The translations under genes and the position numbers were made by a program. Below, piece by piece: positions 36,182 through 43,586 of a DNA stretch of 64,000 bases (positions are counted from its first letter, which is position 1; each line of letters begins with the position of its first letter). A model generated the notes under the pieces. It did no database searches, had not been told where the DNA came from, and was given only the letters and a program-made list of their open reading frames with translations. The DNA is taken from the NCBI GenBank assembly GCA_022796015.1, contig JAAWHU010000004.1, forward strand, positions 17,957 to 81,956, read 5' to 3'. The DNA comes from Hungatella sp. Its GTDB lineage: Bacteria > Bacillota > Clostridia > Lachnospirales > Lachnospiraceae.

Positions 36182-36201
36182 GGGGAGCCTCTCGGCTCCC
36201 C
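36182..36201 (-). terminator. Intrinsic terminator
   Basis: Stem GGGGAGCC (36182-36189) with GGCTCCCC (36194-36201). On the minus strand it is followed by TGTTTTTG. It begins a few bases after the stop of the small frame at 36208, and also separates the plus-strand TPR gene from it. Confidence 0.75.
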
Positions 36202-36207
36202 CTTGCG

Positions 36208-36330
36208 CTATTCCATCTTCAGTTCTTTACACGGCTGAACCATGGACTCGCCTGTTTTTGATTTGTACTTCATTTGTACGATATCAGTATGCCCCTGTAT
36301 TTCGTTCTTATGTATGAAGACCTTATCCAT
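36208..36330 (-). CDS. Possible 40-residue protein coupled to the pseudouridine synthase gene
   Basis: The ATG at 36330 overlaps the stop of the RluA-family gene by 8 bases (ATGGATAA). The frame runs 40 codons (opening MDKVFIHKNEIQGHTDIV) to a TAG at 36208, with the terminator hairpin starting only 6 bases later. The tight fit between stop and terminator and the coupled start support a real gene. No motif is recognised, and chance cannot be excluded. Confidence 0.4.
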   Translation of the reverse strand: MDKVFIHKNEIQGHTDIVQMKYKSKTGESMVQPCKELKME

Positions 36331-37033
36331 TTTTTTGAAAAAGTTCAAAACCGGGGCCCTCCGGCTCCGTAAAAAATTCCATAGGCTTCCCGCTGACCGG
36401 ATGATAAAAGGCAAGGCGGCAGGCAGCAAGGGCCACGGATTCTCTTATTCTTCCGGGCCCCTTAGGCCCTTTGTCTGTCCAGGACGGATTATACCGGTTA
36501 TCTCCCCACAGCGGCAGGCCATGTCCGGCAAACTGAACCCGAATCTGATGATGGCGGCCTGTGAATAACTCAATTTCCACCAGGGAGAGAGGTTCTGGTT
36601 CCTCCCTTTTATCCACAACCCGATACCTTAATTCGGCACGCTTCGCCCCGGTTATCCCCTTTTCCACAATTCTCGACACATTCTTCCTGCTGTCTCTCAA
36701 CAAATAATCCACAAAGTTTTCCACATTATCCACAGTTCTCCCGCAAACGACGGCCATATACATTTTCCTTATTTTTCCTGCGCGAATCTGGTCGCTTAAG
36801 GCAGCGGCAGCTCTTTTGGTCTTCCCGTACACCATAACCCCGCCTACGGGCTTGTCCAGCCTGTGGATAACTCCCACATAGGGTTCCCCCTTCTCTGGGC
36901 ATAAATTGTGGATATGTTTCTTAATCTCGCTTACCATATCCGGCTCAAAGGAGGCGGAGGACTGTGATTCCATCCCCACAGGCTTTTTCACCACGATAAT
37001 TTCCTTATCCTCATATAATACTTCCAGCATCAT
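36323..37033 (-). CDS. RluA-family pseudouridine synthase
   Basis: This 236-residue protein has the RluA/RluD catalytic motif GVIHRLDKPVGG with the nucleophilic Asp near residue 62, the KKPVGM opening and the late TGRHHQIRVQFA segment. It lacks an S4 domain, as short RluA members do. It isomerises uridines in rRNA or tRNA, but the exact site cannot be told. Two adjacent ATG codons follow AGGGAGG, and the second (37030) is slightly better spaced. A 38-codon frame precedes it and a 40-codon frame overlaps its end. Confidence 0.92.
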   Translation of the reverse strand: MMLEVLYEDKEIIVVKKPVGMESQSSASFEPDMVSEIKKHIHNLCPEKGEPYVGVIHRLDKPVGGVMVYGKTKRAAAALSDQIRAGKIRKMYMAVVCGRTVDNVENFVDYLLRDSRKNVSRIVEKGITGAKRAELRYRVVDKREEPEPLSLVEIELFTGRHHQIRVQFAGHGLPLWGDNRYNPSWTDKGPKGPGRIRESVALAACRLAFYHPVSGKPMEFFTEPEGPGFELFQKNG

Positions 37034-37048
37034 GTCCCTCCCTGGCCT

Positions 37049-37165
37049 TTATGACCTGACAGCCGGCCCCAGAAGTCTGTCAAGCTCCTCTTTCCCATGT
37101 TCATGTGCCCGGCTTACCTCCTCATACATGGAATTATAAAAATCCACTGCTGCCTTCATAGACAT
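37049..37165 (-). CDS. Possible 38-residue protein upstream of the pseudouridine synthase
   Basis: ATG TCT ATG at 37165 follows GGAGGAGAGGA, an excellent ribosome site. The frame reads MSMKAAVDFYNSMYEEVSRA then a charged helix and stops at 37049, 16 bases before the RluA-family start. It looks like a small amphipathic helical protein, and I recognise no family. The strong ribosome site and close spacing suggest it is translated in the same operon. Confidence 0.5.
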   Translation of the reverse strand: MSMKAAVDFYNSMYEEVSRAHEHGKEELDRLLGPAVRS

Positions 37166-37216
37166 TCCTCTCCTCCAATCACATATACCATCAATAACGC
37201 AAAATTTCAAAACCCC

Positions 37217-37314
37217 TTGCATTTTTTTCTAAGATGCTGTATAGTATATATCAACAGATGACATAGTTTTTAAAACTACATATAAAAGCTTTTATAACTT
37301 ATTCATGTAGTTTT
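37217..37314 (+). promoter_or_regulatory. Promoter and palindromic leader of the hemolysin III gene
   Basis: TTGCAT (37217-37222), 17-base spacer, TATAGT (37240-37245). The following leader of about 155 bases contains the arms AAAACTACAT (37272-37281) and ATGTAGTTTT (37305-37314) flanking the perfect 14-base palindrome ATAAAAGCTTTTAT (37282-37295). No known riboswitch class is recognised. Confidence 0.5.
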
Positions 37315-37405
37315 ATATTAATAATATGCGCAGGTACAGGAAAGCCCATACCCTTGGCCGAAGCTTCCGCCTTCACCTTCCCATATTATCCAAGGAGGTT
37401 TCACT

Positions 37406-38059
37406 ATGACAAAACTACGAATCAAAGATCCGGGCAGCGCCATCACTCATTTTATCGCCATGGTTCTTGCCATCCTTGCGGCCACCCCGCTCCTTGTAAA
37501 GTCCTATCGGGACTCCGGCACCTTCACCACCACCGCTCTGGCGGTTTTCATCACCAGTATGATTCTTCTCTACGCCGCCAGCACCATCTACCATACTTTG
37601 GACATCTCGCCTAAGGTAAATAAGCTTCTGCGCAAGGTAGACCATATGATGATCTTTATTCTTATTGCAGGTACCTATACCCCTGTGTGCATGGTAGTGC
37701 TGGGAGACAGAACCGGCTGGGGGCTTTTGGCCCTGGTGTGGGGCATTGCCCTTTTGGGAATCCTGATTAAAGCGTGCTGGATTACCTGCCCTAAGTGGTT
37801 CTCCTCCATCCTTTATATCGCCATGGGCTGGGTATGCATCCTGGCCTTCGGGAAGATCATCCAGGCCCTTCCCCGGGCCGCGTTCGGATGGCTTCTGGCA
37901 GGGGGGATTATTTATACCGCAGGAGGCGTCATCTACGCTTTAAAGCTCCCGCTGTTCAACTCCAGACACCACAACTTCGGTTCCCATGAGATCTTTCACC
38001 TTTTTGTCATGGGAGGCAGCTTCTGCCACTATATTATGATGTATCAGTTTGTCGCCTAA
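37406..38059 (+). CDS. Hemolysin III family (PAQR-like) membrane protein
   Basis: This 217-residue protein has seven hydrophobic segments. The family marks are DPGSAITHFIAM at the start, ASTIYHTL (conserved Ser and His), RKVDHMMIFILIAGTYTP and SHEIFHLFVMGGSFCHY, with the three His residues that bind zinc in PAQR proteins. The hemolysin label is historical. Bacterial members act in membrane lipid homeostasis, and the exact activity is unknown. AAGGAGG precedes the start. It ends at a shared terminator with the convergent DUF624 gene. Confidence 0.9.
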   Translation: MTKLRIKDPGSAITHFIAMVLAILAATPLLVKSYRDSGTFTTTALAVFITSMILLYAASTIYHTLDISPKVNKLLRKVDHMMIFILIAGTYTPVCMVVLGDRTGWGLLALVWGIALLGILIKACWITCPKWFSSILYIAMGWVCILAFGKIIQALPRAAFGWLLAGGIIYTAGGVIYALKLPLFNSRHHNFGSHEIFHLFVMGGSFCHYIMMYQFVA

Positions 38060-38067
38060 TACTCCAA

Positions 38068-38090
38068 AAGCCGGGCCTTAAGCCCGGCTT
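38068..38090. terminator. Bidirectional terminator
   Basis: AAGCCGGGC (38068-38076) pairs with GCCCGGCTT (38082-38090), followed by TCTT on the plus strand and preceded by an A-run for the minus strand. The stop of the convergent DUF624 gene (38078) lies in the loop. Confidence 0.8.
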
Positions 38091-38782
38091 TCTTCCGTCA
38101 CACTCTTTTTTCCCCCTTCCTCCTCGTCTGCAAACAGAGGCCGCAGTTCCATATCCGCCGGATCCTGCTCCTTAGGCATATACCTCTTGAACACCCCGTT
38201 AAGCATGTAAGAATTAAAAAACGCAACCAGGGCCACGCCGAAAATACTCAGCTGGGGAATATAAGTCACAGACAAAAACAGGATCACCCCATCCACAGCC
38301 AGCATCCCGATGGTCTGGAACACATGGCGCACCGCCATAAAAAAGGAATTGAAGATCGTTCTCTTCACCGGATTATAGAACCTGGCCTGAAGGGGGAACA
38401 CATAGGTAAACATAGCCAGCCAGACAAAGGTAAAGGCCAGAAACACGGAAACCATAACCGTGCGGAAGGTGGATGGCGAAGCCATCTTCACAAAATAAAA
38501 GATATCAATAGCCAGCACAATCCCTGCCGCCAGGAAGATCATCCAAATCACTGTGGCCTGCTTAAAGTTCTGTTTAAACGACTTGAAAAACGAACGAATC
38601 GTATATCCATCATCATCTCTGGCCAGCTTTAAGGTCACATAATACATAGCTGTGGTGGAAGCGCCTATGGTAAAAATGGGAATGCTGCAGATAACCCACA
38701 AAATATTTACAATCAGCACATCCCAGAATTTCCCGATAAACCGCCAGACCGGATTATCATAGTTAAACAGACCTGATAACAT
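38078..38782 (-). CDS. DUF624 (YesL-like) membrane protein, copy 1
   Basis: The protein has 234 residues from the second ATG (38782), better spaced from AGAGGA than the ATG at 38788. Five or six transmembrane segments are present. The opening LFNYDNPVWRFIGKFWDV and the first helix with ILWVICSIPIFTIGASTTA are the DUF624 signature. Family members often sit by sugar ABC transporters, but their function is unknown. The gene is divergent from a single-span membrane protein at 38970. The same divergent pair recurs at 50404-51812. Promoter: TTGATT (38859-38854), 17 bases, TATAAT (38836-38831). Confidence 0.88.
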   Translation of the reverse strand: MLSGLFNYDNPVWRFIGKFWDVLIVNILWVICSIPIFTIGASTTAMYYVTLKLARDDDGYTIRSFFKSFKQNFKQATVIWMIFLAAGIVLAIDIFYFVKMASPSTFRTVMVSVFLAFTFVWLAMFTYVFPLQARFYNPVKRTIFNSFFMAVRHVFQTIGMLAVDGVILFLSVTYIPQLSIFGVALVAFFNSYMLNGVFKRYMPKEQDPADMELRPLFADEEEGGKKSVTEESRA

Positions 38783-38830
38783 AGGCATTTCCTCTTTTCT
38801 TGTATTTTGTTATACACACATTATCTTTTT

Positions 38831-38916
38831 ATTATATCGAATCCAGGAGCAAAAATCAATTTTTTGCAAGAAATTCATAGAAACTTTATGAAATATTCGG
38901 TTGAAAGTGGTATAAT
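38831..38916. promoter_or_regulatory. Divergent promoters of DUF624 pair 1
   Basis: Minus strand: TTGATT (38859-38854), 17-base spacer, TATAAT (38836-38831) for the DUF624 gene. Plus strand: extended -10 TGGTATAAT (38908-38916) for the partner at 38970, without a clear -35. Confidence 0.6.
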
Positions 38917-38969
38917 CAAAATTACCCTCCTTGTCCGCGGAGGGCAAGAAACCTAGAAGGAGAGCCCTC

Positions 38970-39650
38970 ATGTCATTAAAAGAACAATTCAAACAAGAAG
39001 TGCAGACCGAACGCCGGAAGCTGAAGGATATGTCCTTTCAGGACAAGCTCTGGTACATCTGGGAATATTACAAATTTCATATGGGCGGCGTGGTAATTGC
39101 CATCATGCTCCTCTATGTGGTGGGAACCTCCATCTACAATTCCACCATCCACCCCGGCCTTTACTGTGCGATTATTAATAACTACTCCAATCAGGAGCTG
39201 GATGTTTCCCTTCTGGAGGAGGATTTCCATGCCTATATGAACTTCGGAAAAAAGGAGCCTGTCTATGTGGAATCCATGTTCATCACCTATGGAGATAATG
39301 CCACGGAATACAGCTATGCCTCCATGGCTAAGATCTCTGCCCTTGTGGCTTCCAGAGACCTGGATGTTCTCATTGCAGACAAGGAGAACATTGACCATTA
39401 TGCTTCCATGGATGGCCTTTCCGACTTAAAGCAGGTTCTTCCTGAGGATATTCTTCAGGTTGTGGAGGACCGGCTGGTTTATTCCACCGGCAGCACCGGC
39501 GAATCCGTGGCAGTGTCCATTGACATTGCCGGAACTCCCTTCGCTCTTGCCATGCATCTCTCGGACAATGCCTCAAACCTTACTCTCCTTGACAATTCCA
39601 CTCATAGAGACAATGGCATTGCCCTGATTCGATATATTTTTGACCTGTAA
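38970..39650 (+). CDS. Single-span membrane protein paired with DUF624, copy 1
   Basis: The protein has 226 residues from the ATG at 38970 (AGAAGGAGA upstream). A basic cytoplasmic N-terminus contains LKDMSFQDKLWYIWEYYK, then one transmembrane helix (about 45-65). An extracytoplasmic alpha/beta domain follows with ASMAKISALVASRDLDVLIA, which resembles the hinge of a periplasmic-binding fold. It is homologous to the protein at 51111 over the whole length (LSF..KL...YY near the start; RDLDVLIA against RELDFLVT). I do not recognise a named family. Its last 71 bases overlap the convergent GNAT gene. Confidence 0.75.
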   Translation: MSLKEQFKQEVQTERRKLKDMSFQDKLWYIWEYYKFHMGGVVIAIMLLYVVGTSIYNSTIHPGLYCAIINNYSNQELDVSLLEEDFHAYMNFGKKEPVYVESMFITYGDNATEYSYASMAKISALVASRDLDVLIADKENIDHYASMDGLSDLKQVLPEDILQVVEDRLVYSTGSTGESVAVSIDIAGTPFALAMHLSDNASNLTLLDNSTHRDNGIALIRYIFDL

Positions 39651-40323
39651 GCCGAAAGCCCAGCTTCCGCGCCAGATGGATAGACGCTTCGTTGGAAGCG
39701 TCTATCTTTGCGTAAACTTTTGGGCTGTCCAGCTCTTCACGGCACCAGGCAAGAACCGCCTGACAGGCCTCTCTTCCATACCCTTTTCTCCGGTACGGGG
39801 CAAAAATATGGTATCCCAATTCCAGCCCTGACACATGGCCGGCCTGCTCCCCGCCCTCTTCCAAGGTCCACTGCAAATTCGCCACCCCGGCCTTCCCCAC
39901 GAGCTTACCTGTCTTCTTATGCACAACCGCCCATATCCCATATTGAAAGAATCCGTATTGGCAGCGGATATACTCTCTCAATTCTTCTTCGGAGCGGAAA
40001 ACCGCGTCTGCCTCTCTGTCCTCCGGCTCTTTAGGAATCTGCTTTTCATCCCCAGGCTGAAACTCCCGGATCAAAAGCCGTTTTGTCTCGGCTATATGCC
40101 AGGGAAGCCCTAGGGTTCGGCGCACCACCCTTTCCAGATAGTCCTGAGTCAACACTTCCTCTGACTCCACCACGTATCTGGCTCCAGGAAGATCCCGGCC
40201 ATCCCTCCAAAGCCCGATAAAGGCCCTCCTGTCTGCACCGGCAGCCAGGAGAGCCTTATTCTCATCAGACACTACCACACCGTAGGTCTGTCCTTCCACA
40301 ACAACCTTGTACTCTTTTTTCAT
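39580..40323 (-). CDS. GNAT-family N-acetyltransferase
   Basis: The protein has 247 residues from the ATG at 40323 (the frame extends to a TTG, rejected). The C-terminal GNAT domain (about 90-245) shows RLLIREFQPGD, GVANLQW, and the acetyl-CoA loop GYGREACQAVLAWC preceded by YRRKGY. DASNEASIHLARKLGFRLTG completes the fold. The N-terminal 85 residues are extra and not assigned. RimJ/RimL-like enzymes acetylate protein N-termini or small molecules, and the substrate here is unknown. The 3' end overlaps the plus-strand membrane protein gene by 71 bases. Confidence 0.88.
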   Translation of the reverse strand: MKKEYKVVVEGQTYGVVVSDENKALLAAGADRRAFIGLWRDGRDLPGARYVVESEEVLTQDYLERVVRRTLGLPWHIAETKRLLIREFQPGDEKQIPKEPEDREADAVFRSEEELREYIRCQYGFFQYGIWAVVHKKTGKLVGKAGVANLQWTLEEGGEQAGHVSGLELGYHIFAPYRRKGYGREACQAVLAWCREELDSPKVYAKIDASNEASIHLARKLGFRLTGQKYIESGQCHCLYEWNCQGE

Positions 40324-40347
40324 GGCCTTACCCAAGACCGGCTTGTC

Positions 40348-40872
40348 TTAACAGGTCTCCGGCTCCGGATAATCCACTCCCAGAGTATCGACTGTCATGG
40401 TCTCTATCTTCTGTTCCTTCATGGGACGGTCGCTGAAATCCACACGCACATTTGCAATCTTATCTACAATGTCCATGCCCTCCGTCACCTTTCCGAAAGC
40501 AGCATATGCGCCGTCCAGATGGGGAGCCTTCTTATGCATAATAAAAAACTGGGAGCCTGCGGAATCAGGAGCCATGGCCCGGGCCATGGAGAGTACTCCC
40601 TCCTCATGCTTTAGGTCGTTGGCAACTCCGTTCTGAGAAAACTCTCCCTTAATCTTGTATCCCGGCCCTCCGGTTCCCATGCCATCAGGACATCCGCCCT
40701 GGATCATGAAACCGTTGATCACTCTGTGGAAGATGAGCCCATCATAAAATCCCTTTTTAATCAGGCTGATAAAATTGTTCACCGTGTTGGGGGCAATCTC
40801 CGGGTACAGCTCCGCCTTGATCACATCTTGATTCTCCATAGTGATTGTAACAACTGGATGATTCATACTCAT
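40348..40872 (-). CDS. ppiB: Peptidyl-prolyl cis-trans isomerase, cyclophilin type
   Basis: The protein has 174 residues from the ATG at 40872 (AAAGGA). The open frame extends upstream to 41070 into azlD and is rejected. Cyclophilin motifs are FHRVINGFMIQGGCPDGMGTG (cut: FHRVI and MIQGGCP), GSQFFIMH and HLDGAYAAFGKV. All active-site residues (Arg in FHRV, Phe, Gln) are present. There is no signal peptide, so it is cytoplasmic. It lies 83 bases downstream of azlD and may be in the same transcript, although a separate promoter is possible. Confidence 0.93.
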   Translation of the reverse strand: MSMNHPVVTITMENQDVIKAELYPEIAPNTVNNFISLIKKGFYDGLIFHRVINGFMIQGGCPDGMGTGGPGYKIKGEFSQNGVANDLKHEEGVLSMARAMAPDSAGSQFFIMHKKAPHLDGAYAAFGKVTEGMDIVDKIANVRVDFSDRPMKEQKIETMTVDTLGVDYPEPETC

Positions 40873-40955
40873 AAATTCCTTTCTTCTGCCTTCACAAGCT
40901 TCTTGGTATGTCCCACCTATTCTACCAAATCTCCCAAGCTCTGGCAAGAGGTATC

Positions 40956-41261
40956 TCACACAAGCTGCAGCAAAAATACGAGAAGGCAGCATCCCATGGA
41001 CACTGCAAACAGGCTGACGCGGCAGTAAGCCATAATCATGGCGGCTCCAAATCCTACAAAAGAAATCCATGGATTATCTGTGGACTCTAAAATTGCGGGA
41101 AAGGTCATGACAGAAAGGGTTACATAGGGCACATATGTGAGAAAGGAACGGAAGGTCCGGTTCTTAATCTCCCGGCGGAGAAGGGTCAGGGGAATGACCC
41201 TGATAAAATAAGTAGTCACTGCCATAACCAAAATATATAGATAGATTCTCATGTCCTTCAC
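40956..41261 (-). CDS. azlD: AzlD family, branched-chain amino acid export subunit
   Basis: This 101-residue protein has three hydrophobic segments. The opening YLYILVMAVTTYFIRVIPLT and the FRSFLTYVPYVTLSVMTFPAI block are typical of AzlD. The frame opens with GTG at 41261, overlapping the azlC stop (GTGA). An ATG three codons in (41252) is an alternative. AzlC and AzlD together form a transporter that exports branched-chain amino acids or analogues such as 4-azaleucine. Confidence 0.88.
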   Translation of the reverse strand: MKDMRIYLYILVMAVTTYFIRVIPLTLLRREIKNRTFRSFLTYVPYVTLSVMTFPAILESTDNPWISFVGFGAAMIMAYCRVSLFAVSMGCCLLVFLLQLV

Positions 41262-41962
41262 CCTTTCTCCTCCGGCACCGGCATAATGAGAGCAGCCCCC
41301 ATGGATATGACCAGAGTCAGAATAATAATCTTCATCCCCGAGGAGATAAAGTCAAACGCCGGCAACATCTGAACCAGAGCGCTCAGTGCCATGGATATGA
41401 AAATAACAGGGAGAAGCTTTTTATCTTCCCTTGCCGCCGGCATAAAGATTGCAATAAACATTCCGTAGAGCGCTATATTCATGGCGTTGAGAAAGGTACG
41501 GGGCAGAACCCCTGTGGAGAGAATCCCTGCAAGGGTTCCTAAAGACCAGCCGGGAACCGCCACACTCATAACTCCGTAGGTATACCATGGATCCAGCTTT
41601 CCCTTTTGCCCTATGGACAGTCCGAAGATCTCGTCCGTAATTCCGAAGGCCAGAAACAGCCGGTGATAAAAGGGCAGGTTCCCATCCACCTTCTGGGACA
41701 GAGCGCAGGACATAAGGCAGTATCTTAAGTTGATCACAGCCTGAGATATGGCCATCTCCACATAGGGAGCCCCGGAGGCGATGAGGGCAAAGGATGCAAA
41801 CTGCCCTGCCGAGGTATTGTTGGTAAAAGACATGATTGTCGCCTGAAGGGGAGTCAGACTGGCTTTCCTGGCGGCAATTCCAATGGTAAAGGACACCACA
41901 AAATATCCTAACCCCACAGGAATCCCTTCTCTGATCCCCCTGATGTAAGACTGCTGATGCAT
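41258..41962 (-). CDS. azlC: AzlC family, branched-chain amino acid exporter
   Basis: This 234-residue protein runs from the ATG at 41962, preceded by GAGGAA. An upstream in-frame extension to 41983 is unlikely. The family opening GIREGIPVGLGYFVVSFTIG and the TNNTSAGQFA motif in helix 2 are diagnostic. About seven transmembrane segments are visible. It is coupled to azlD by a 4-base overlap and preceded by a perfect 13-bp intercistronic hairpin after the FAH-family gene. Confidence 0.92.
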   Translation of the reverse strand: MHQQSYIRGIREGIPVGLGYFVVSFTIGIAARKASLTPLQATIMSFTNNTSAGQFASFALIASGAPYVEMAISQAVINLRYCLMSCALSQKVDGNLPFYHRLFLAFGITDEIFGLSIGQKGKLDPWYTYGVMSVAVPGWSLGTLAGILSTGVLPRTFLNAMNIALYGMFIAIFMPAAREDKKLLPVIFISMALSALVQMLPAFDFISSGMKIIILTLVISMGAALIMPVPEEKG

Positions 41963-41983
41963 AATTGTTCCTCTTTCCGTCAC

Positions 41984-42016
41984 GGCAGCCGTTCAGATCA
42001 TCCCTGAACGGCTGCC
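41984..42016 (-). promoter_or_regulatory. Intercistronic hairpin between FAH-family gene and azlC
   Basis: GGCAGCCGTTCAG (41984-41996) and CTGAACGGCTGCC (42004-42016) form a perfect 13-bp stem with a 7-base loop, two bases after the FAH-family stop. There is no T-run on the minus strand, so it is more likely an mRNA stability or processing element than a full terminator. Confidence 0.65.
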
Positions 42017-42018
42017 TG

Positions 42019-42912
42019 TCATACAACAGGATTGGTGATCTTCCCGATCCCGTCTATCTCGCAGGAGACCTGGTCCCCTGCCTTTAAAAATCTGGGGGGA
42101 TCAAATCCCATCCCTGCCCCTGCCGGGGTTCCCGTGGCAATGATGGTTCCTGCTTTTAAGGTCATTCCCTGGGACAATTCGCTGATCACATGGCTGATAT
42201 CAAAAATCAGAAGTTCTGTATTGCTGTTCTGTCTCAGCTGTCCGTTGACATAGGAACGGATCCCCAGCCTGGGCGGATATGGGATCTCTTCTACCGTGAC
42301 GATACAAGGGCCCATGGGGAAAAACCCATCCAGGCTTTTACCGAAATACCACTGCTGATGGCGTGTCTGCACGTTCCTCGCACTCACATCATTGACCACA
42401 GAGTAGCCGAATATATAATTCTTTGCTTCCTCCTTGGGTACCTGAAACGCATCTTTGCCTATAATCACTGCCAGCTCCACCTCATAGTCCAGACTGTCCA
42501 CCAGCTCTTCATGGGATGGAATCCCTTCCAGATGCCCCACGCAGCGGTTCACTCTCTTGGAAAAATATACTGCATAAGGGCGCTCCCCGCCAAAGGCTTC
42601 CTTCTGATATCTGGCAGATTCCTCTGCATGAGCCATATAATTGATTCCCAGACAGATCACGTCCTGCTTAGGCCTCTGAATGGGAGCCAGAATCTTGGCT
42701 TCCGCTGTGGGAACTGCTCCCTGAATCTCAAAAGGATCCTTGCATGCCATATGGTTCAGCAGATGGATCTCGGACTCGCTGATGCTTTCGATGACATCCT
42801 GCATCTTCCGATACTCCATGCCAAAACTCTCCACCGGGTAGATCCAAGTCTCTCCCTGATTCCAGATTCCGATTCTCTGCCTGCCTTCTACTTCGTATGT
42901 CAATATCTTCAT
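42019..42912 (-). CDS. Fumarylacetoacetate hydrolase (FAH) family protein
   Basis: The protein has 297 residues from the ATG at 42912, with AGGAGG six bases upstream. The C-terminal FAH domain shows CLGINYMAHAEES, the metal-binding Glu residues in SLDYEVELAVIIGK, YSVVNDVSARNVQ and IIATGTPAGAGMGF. Family members are Mg-dependent hydrolases, decarboxylases or isomerases of beta-diketo acids. No aromatic-degradation neighbours are present, so the substrate is open. It follows glpP by 10 bases and is presumably cotranscribed with it. Confidence 0.9.
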   Translation of the reverse strand: MKILTYEVEGRQRIGIWNQGETWIYPVESFGMEYRKMQDVIESISESEIHLLNHMACKDPFEIQGAVPTAEAKILAPIQRPKQDVICLGINYMAHAEESARYQKEAFGGERPYAVYFSKRVNRCVGHLEGIPSHEELVDSLDYEVELAVIIGKDAFQVPKEEAKNYIFGYSVVNDVSARNVQTRHQQWYFGKSLDGFFPMGPCIVTVEEIPYPPRLGIRSYVNGQLRQNSNTELLIFDISHVISELSQGMTLKAGTIIATGTPAGAGMGFDPPRFLKAGDQVSCEIDGIGKITNPVV

Positions 42913-42922
42913 CTTCTGCCTC

Positions 42923-43483
42923 CTAAACTTCCCACAAGTCCTCCTTAGTTGTAGACACGGCATCCACTCCTGCCTGAAAGGCCGCCATAATATCCTGCTT
43001 GTCCGACAAAAGACCGCCTGCCACCAGCAGAACTGATGATGTGTCCCGAATCTGCCTTAGAATCTTAGGCATCATGCCGGGCATGATCTCCATAAAATCA
43101 GGCTGAAAGGATGCCAGCTGCTTTCTGGTGTTCTCCAGGGCAATGGAGTCAATTAAAAATGCCCTCTGGCCTCCGATCAGCCCCAATTCCATAGCCCTTT
43201 TTACAAGACCCGGTTTGGTGCTGATGATCCCATCGGCCATGGTATTTTCTTTAATGAAGTCTACTGCCACTTCCTTGGAGCTAAGGCCCATAATCAAATC
43301 CACATGTACAATGGCCAGCTTTCCATGTGCCTTTACCTTTTCCACAATCTGAGGAATGCTGCATACCGTTCCGTATAAAATGAATACCATTGCGCAATCC
43401 TTCTCCATGGCATGTTCCAGCCCTGTCTCGTCCTTCACAGCCGTTATAACCGGAGATGATGCAAAAATATCTTCTAATTTCAC
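42923..43483 (-). CDS. glpP: Glycerol-3-phosphate-responsive antiterminator
   Basis: The protein has 186 residues from the GTG at 43483, chosen because GGGAGGG lies six bases upstream. The frame opens further up at 43513. GlpP motifs are present: SPVITAVKD, VFILYGTVCSI, HVDLIMGLSSKE, DGIISTKP, and the phosphate-binding MPGMMPKI with VAGGLLSDK, a TIM-barrel-like phosphate site. In Bacillus GlpP with glycerol-3-phosphate prevents termination in the leaders of glpFK and glpD. Here glpK and the glpA-like operon lie 12-15 kb away, and the glpK leader carries a terminator. Promoter: TTGATT (43537-43532), 17 bases, TATGAT (43514-43509). Confidence 0.92.
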   Translation of the reverse strand: MKLEDIFASSPVITAVKDETGLEHAMEKDCAMVFILYGTVCSIPQIVEKVKAHGKLAIVHVDLIMGLSSKEVAVDFIKENTMADGIISTKPGLVKRAMELGLIGGQRAFLIDSIALENTRKQLASFQPDFMEIMPGMMPKILRQIRDTSSVLLVAGGLLSDKQDIMAAFQAGVDAVSTTKEDLWEV

Positions 43484-43508
43484 CTTTTTCCCTCCCCTGC
43501 CTTCCCCT

Positions 43509-43537
43509 ATCATACACCAATCCTTTTAGAAAATCAA
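43509..43537 (-). promoter_or_regulatory. Promoter of glpP
   Basis: Minus strand: TTGATT (43537-43532), 17-base spacer, TATGAT (43514-43509). It lies directly after the terminator of the upstream operon. Confidence 0.65.
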
Positions 43538-43539
43538 AT

Positions 43540-43579
43540 GGCAGCAGACAAAAAGCAGGATGCTTCTCTGTCTGCTGCC
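43540..43579 (-). terminator. Terminator after the secreted metallo-hydrolase gene
   Basis: GGCAGCAGACA (43540-43550) and TGTCTGCTGCC (43569-43579) form a perfect 11-bp stem, 8 bases after the stop at 43587. On the minus strand it is followed by ATTTGATTTTC. Confidence 0.75.
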
Positions 43580-43586
43580 AAAACAC

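Noticed and set aside
37250..37405. Possible riboswitch in the hemolysin III leader
   Set aside because: I could not match it to any known riboswitch core, so only the palindromes are reported.
40873..41070. N-terminal extension of the cyclophilin gene
   Set aside because: It overlaps azlD on the same strand and is not part of the cyclophilin fold; the ATG at 40872 has a ribosome site.
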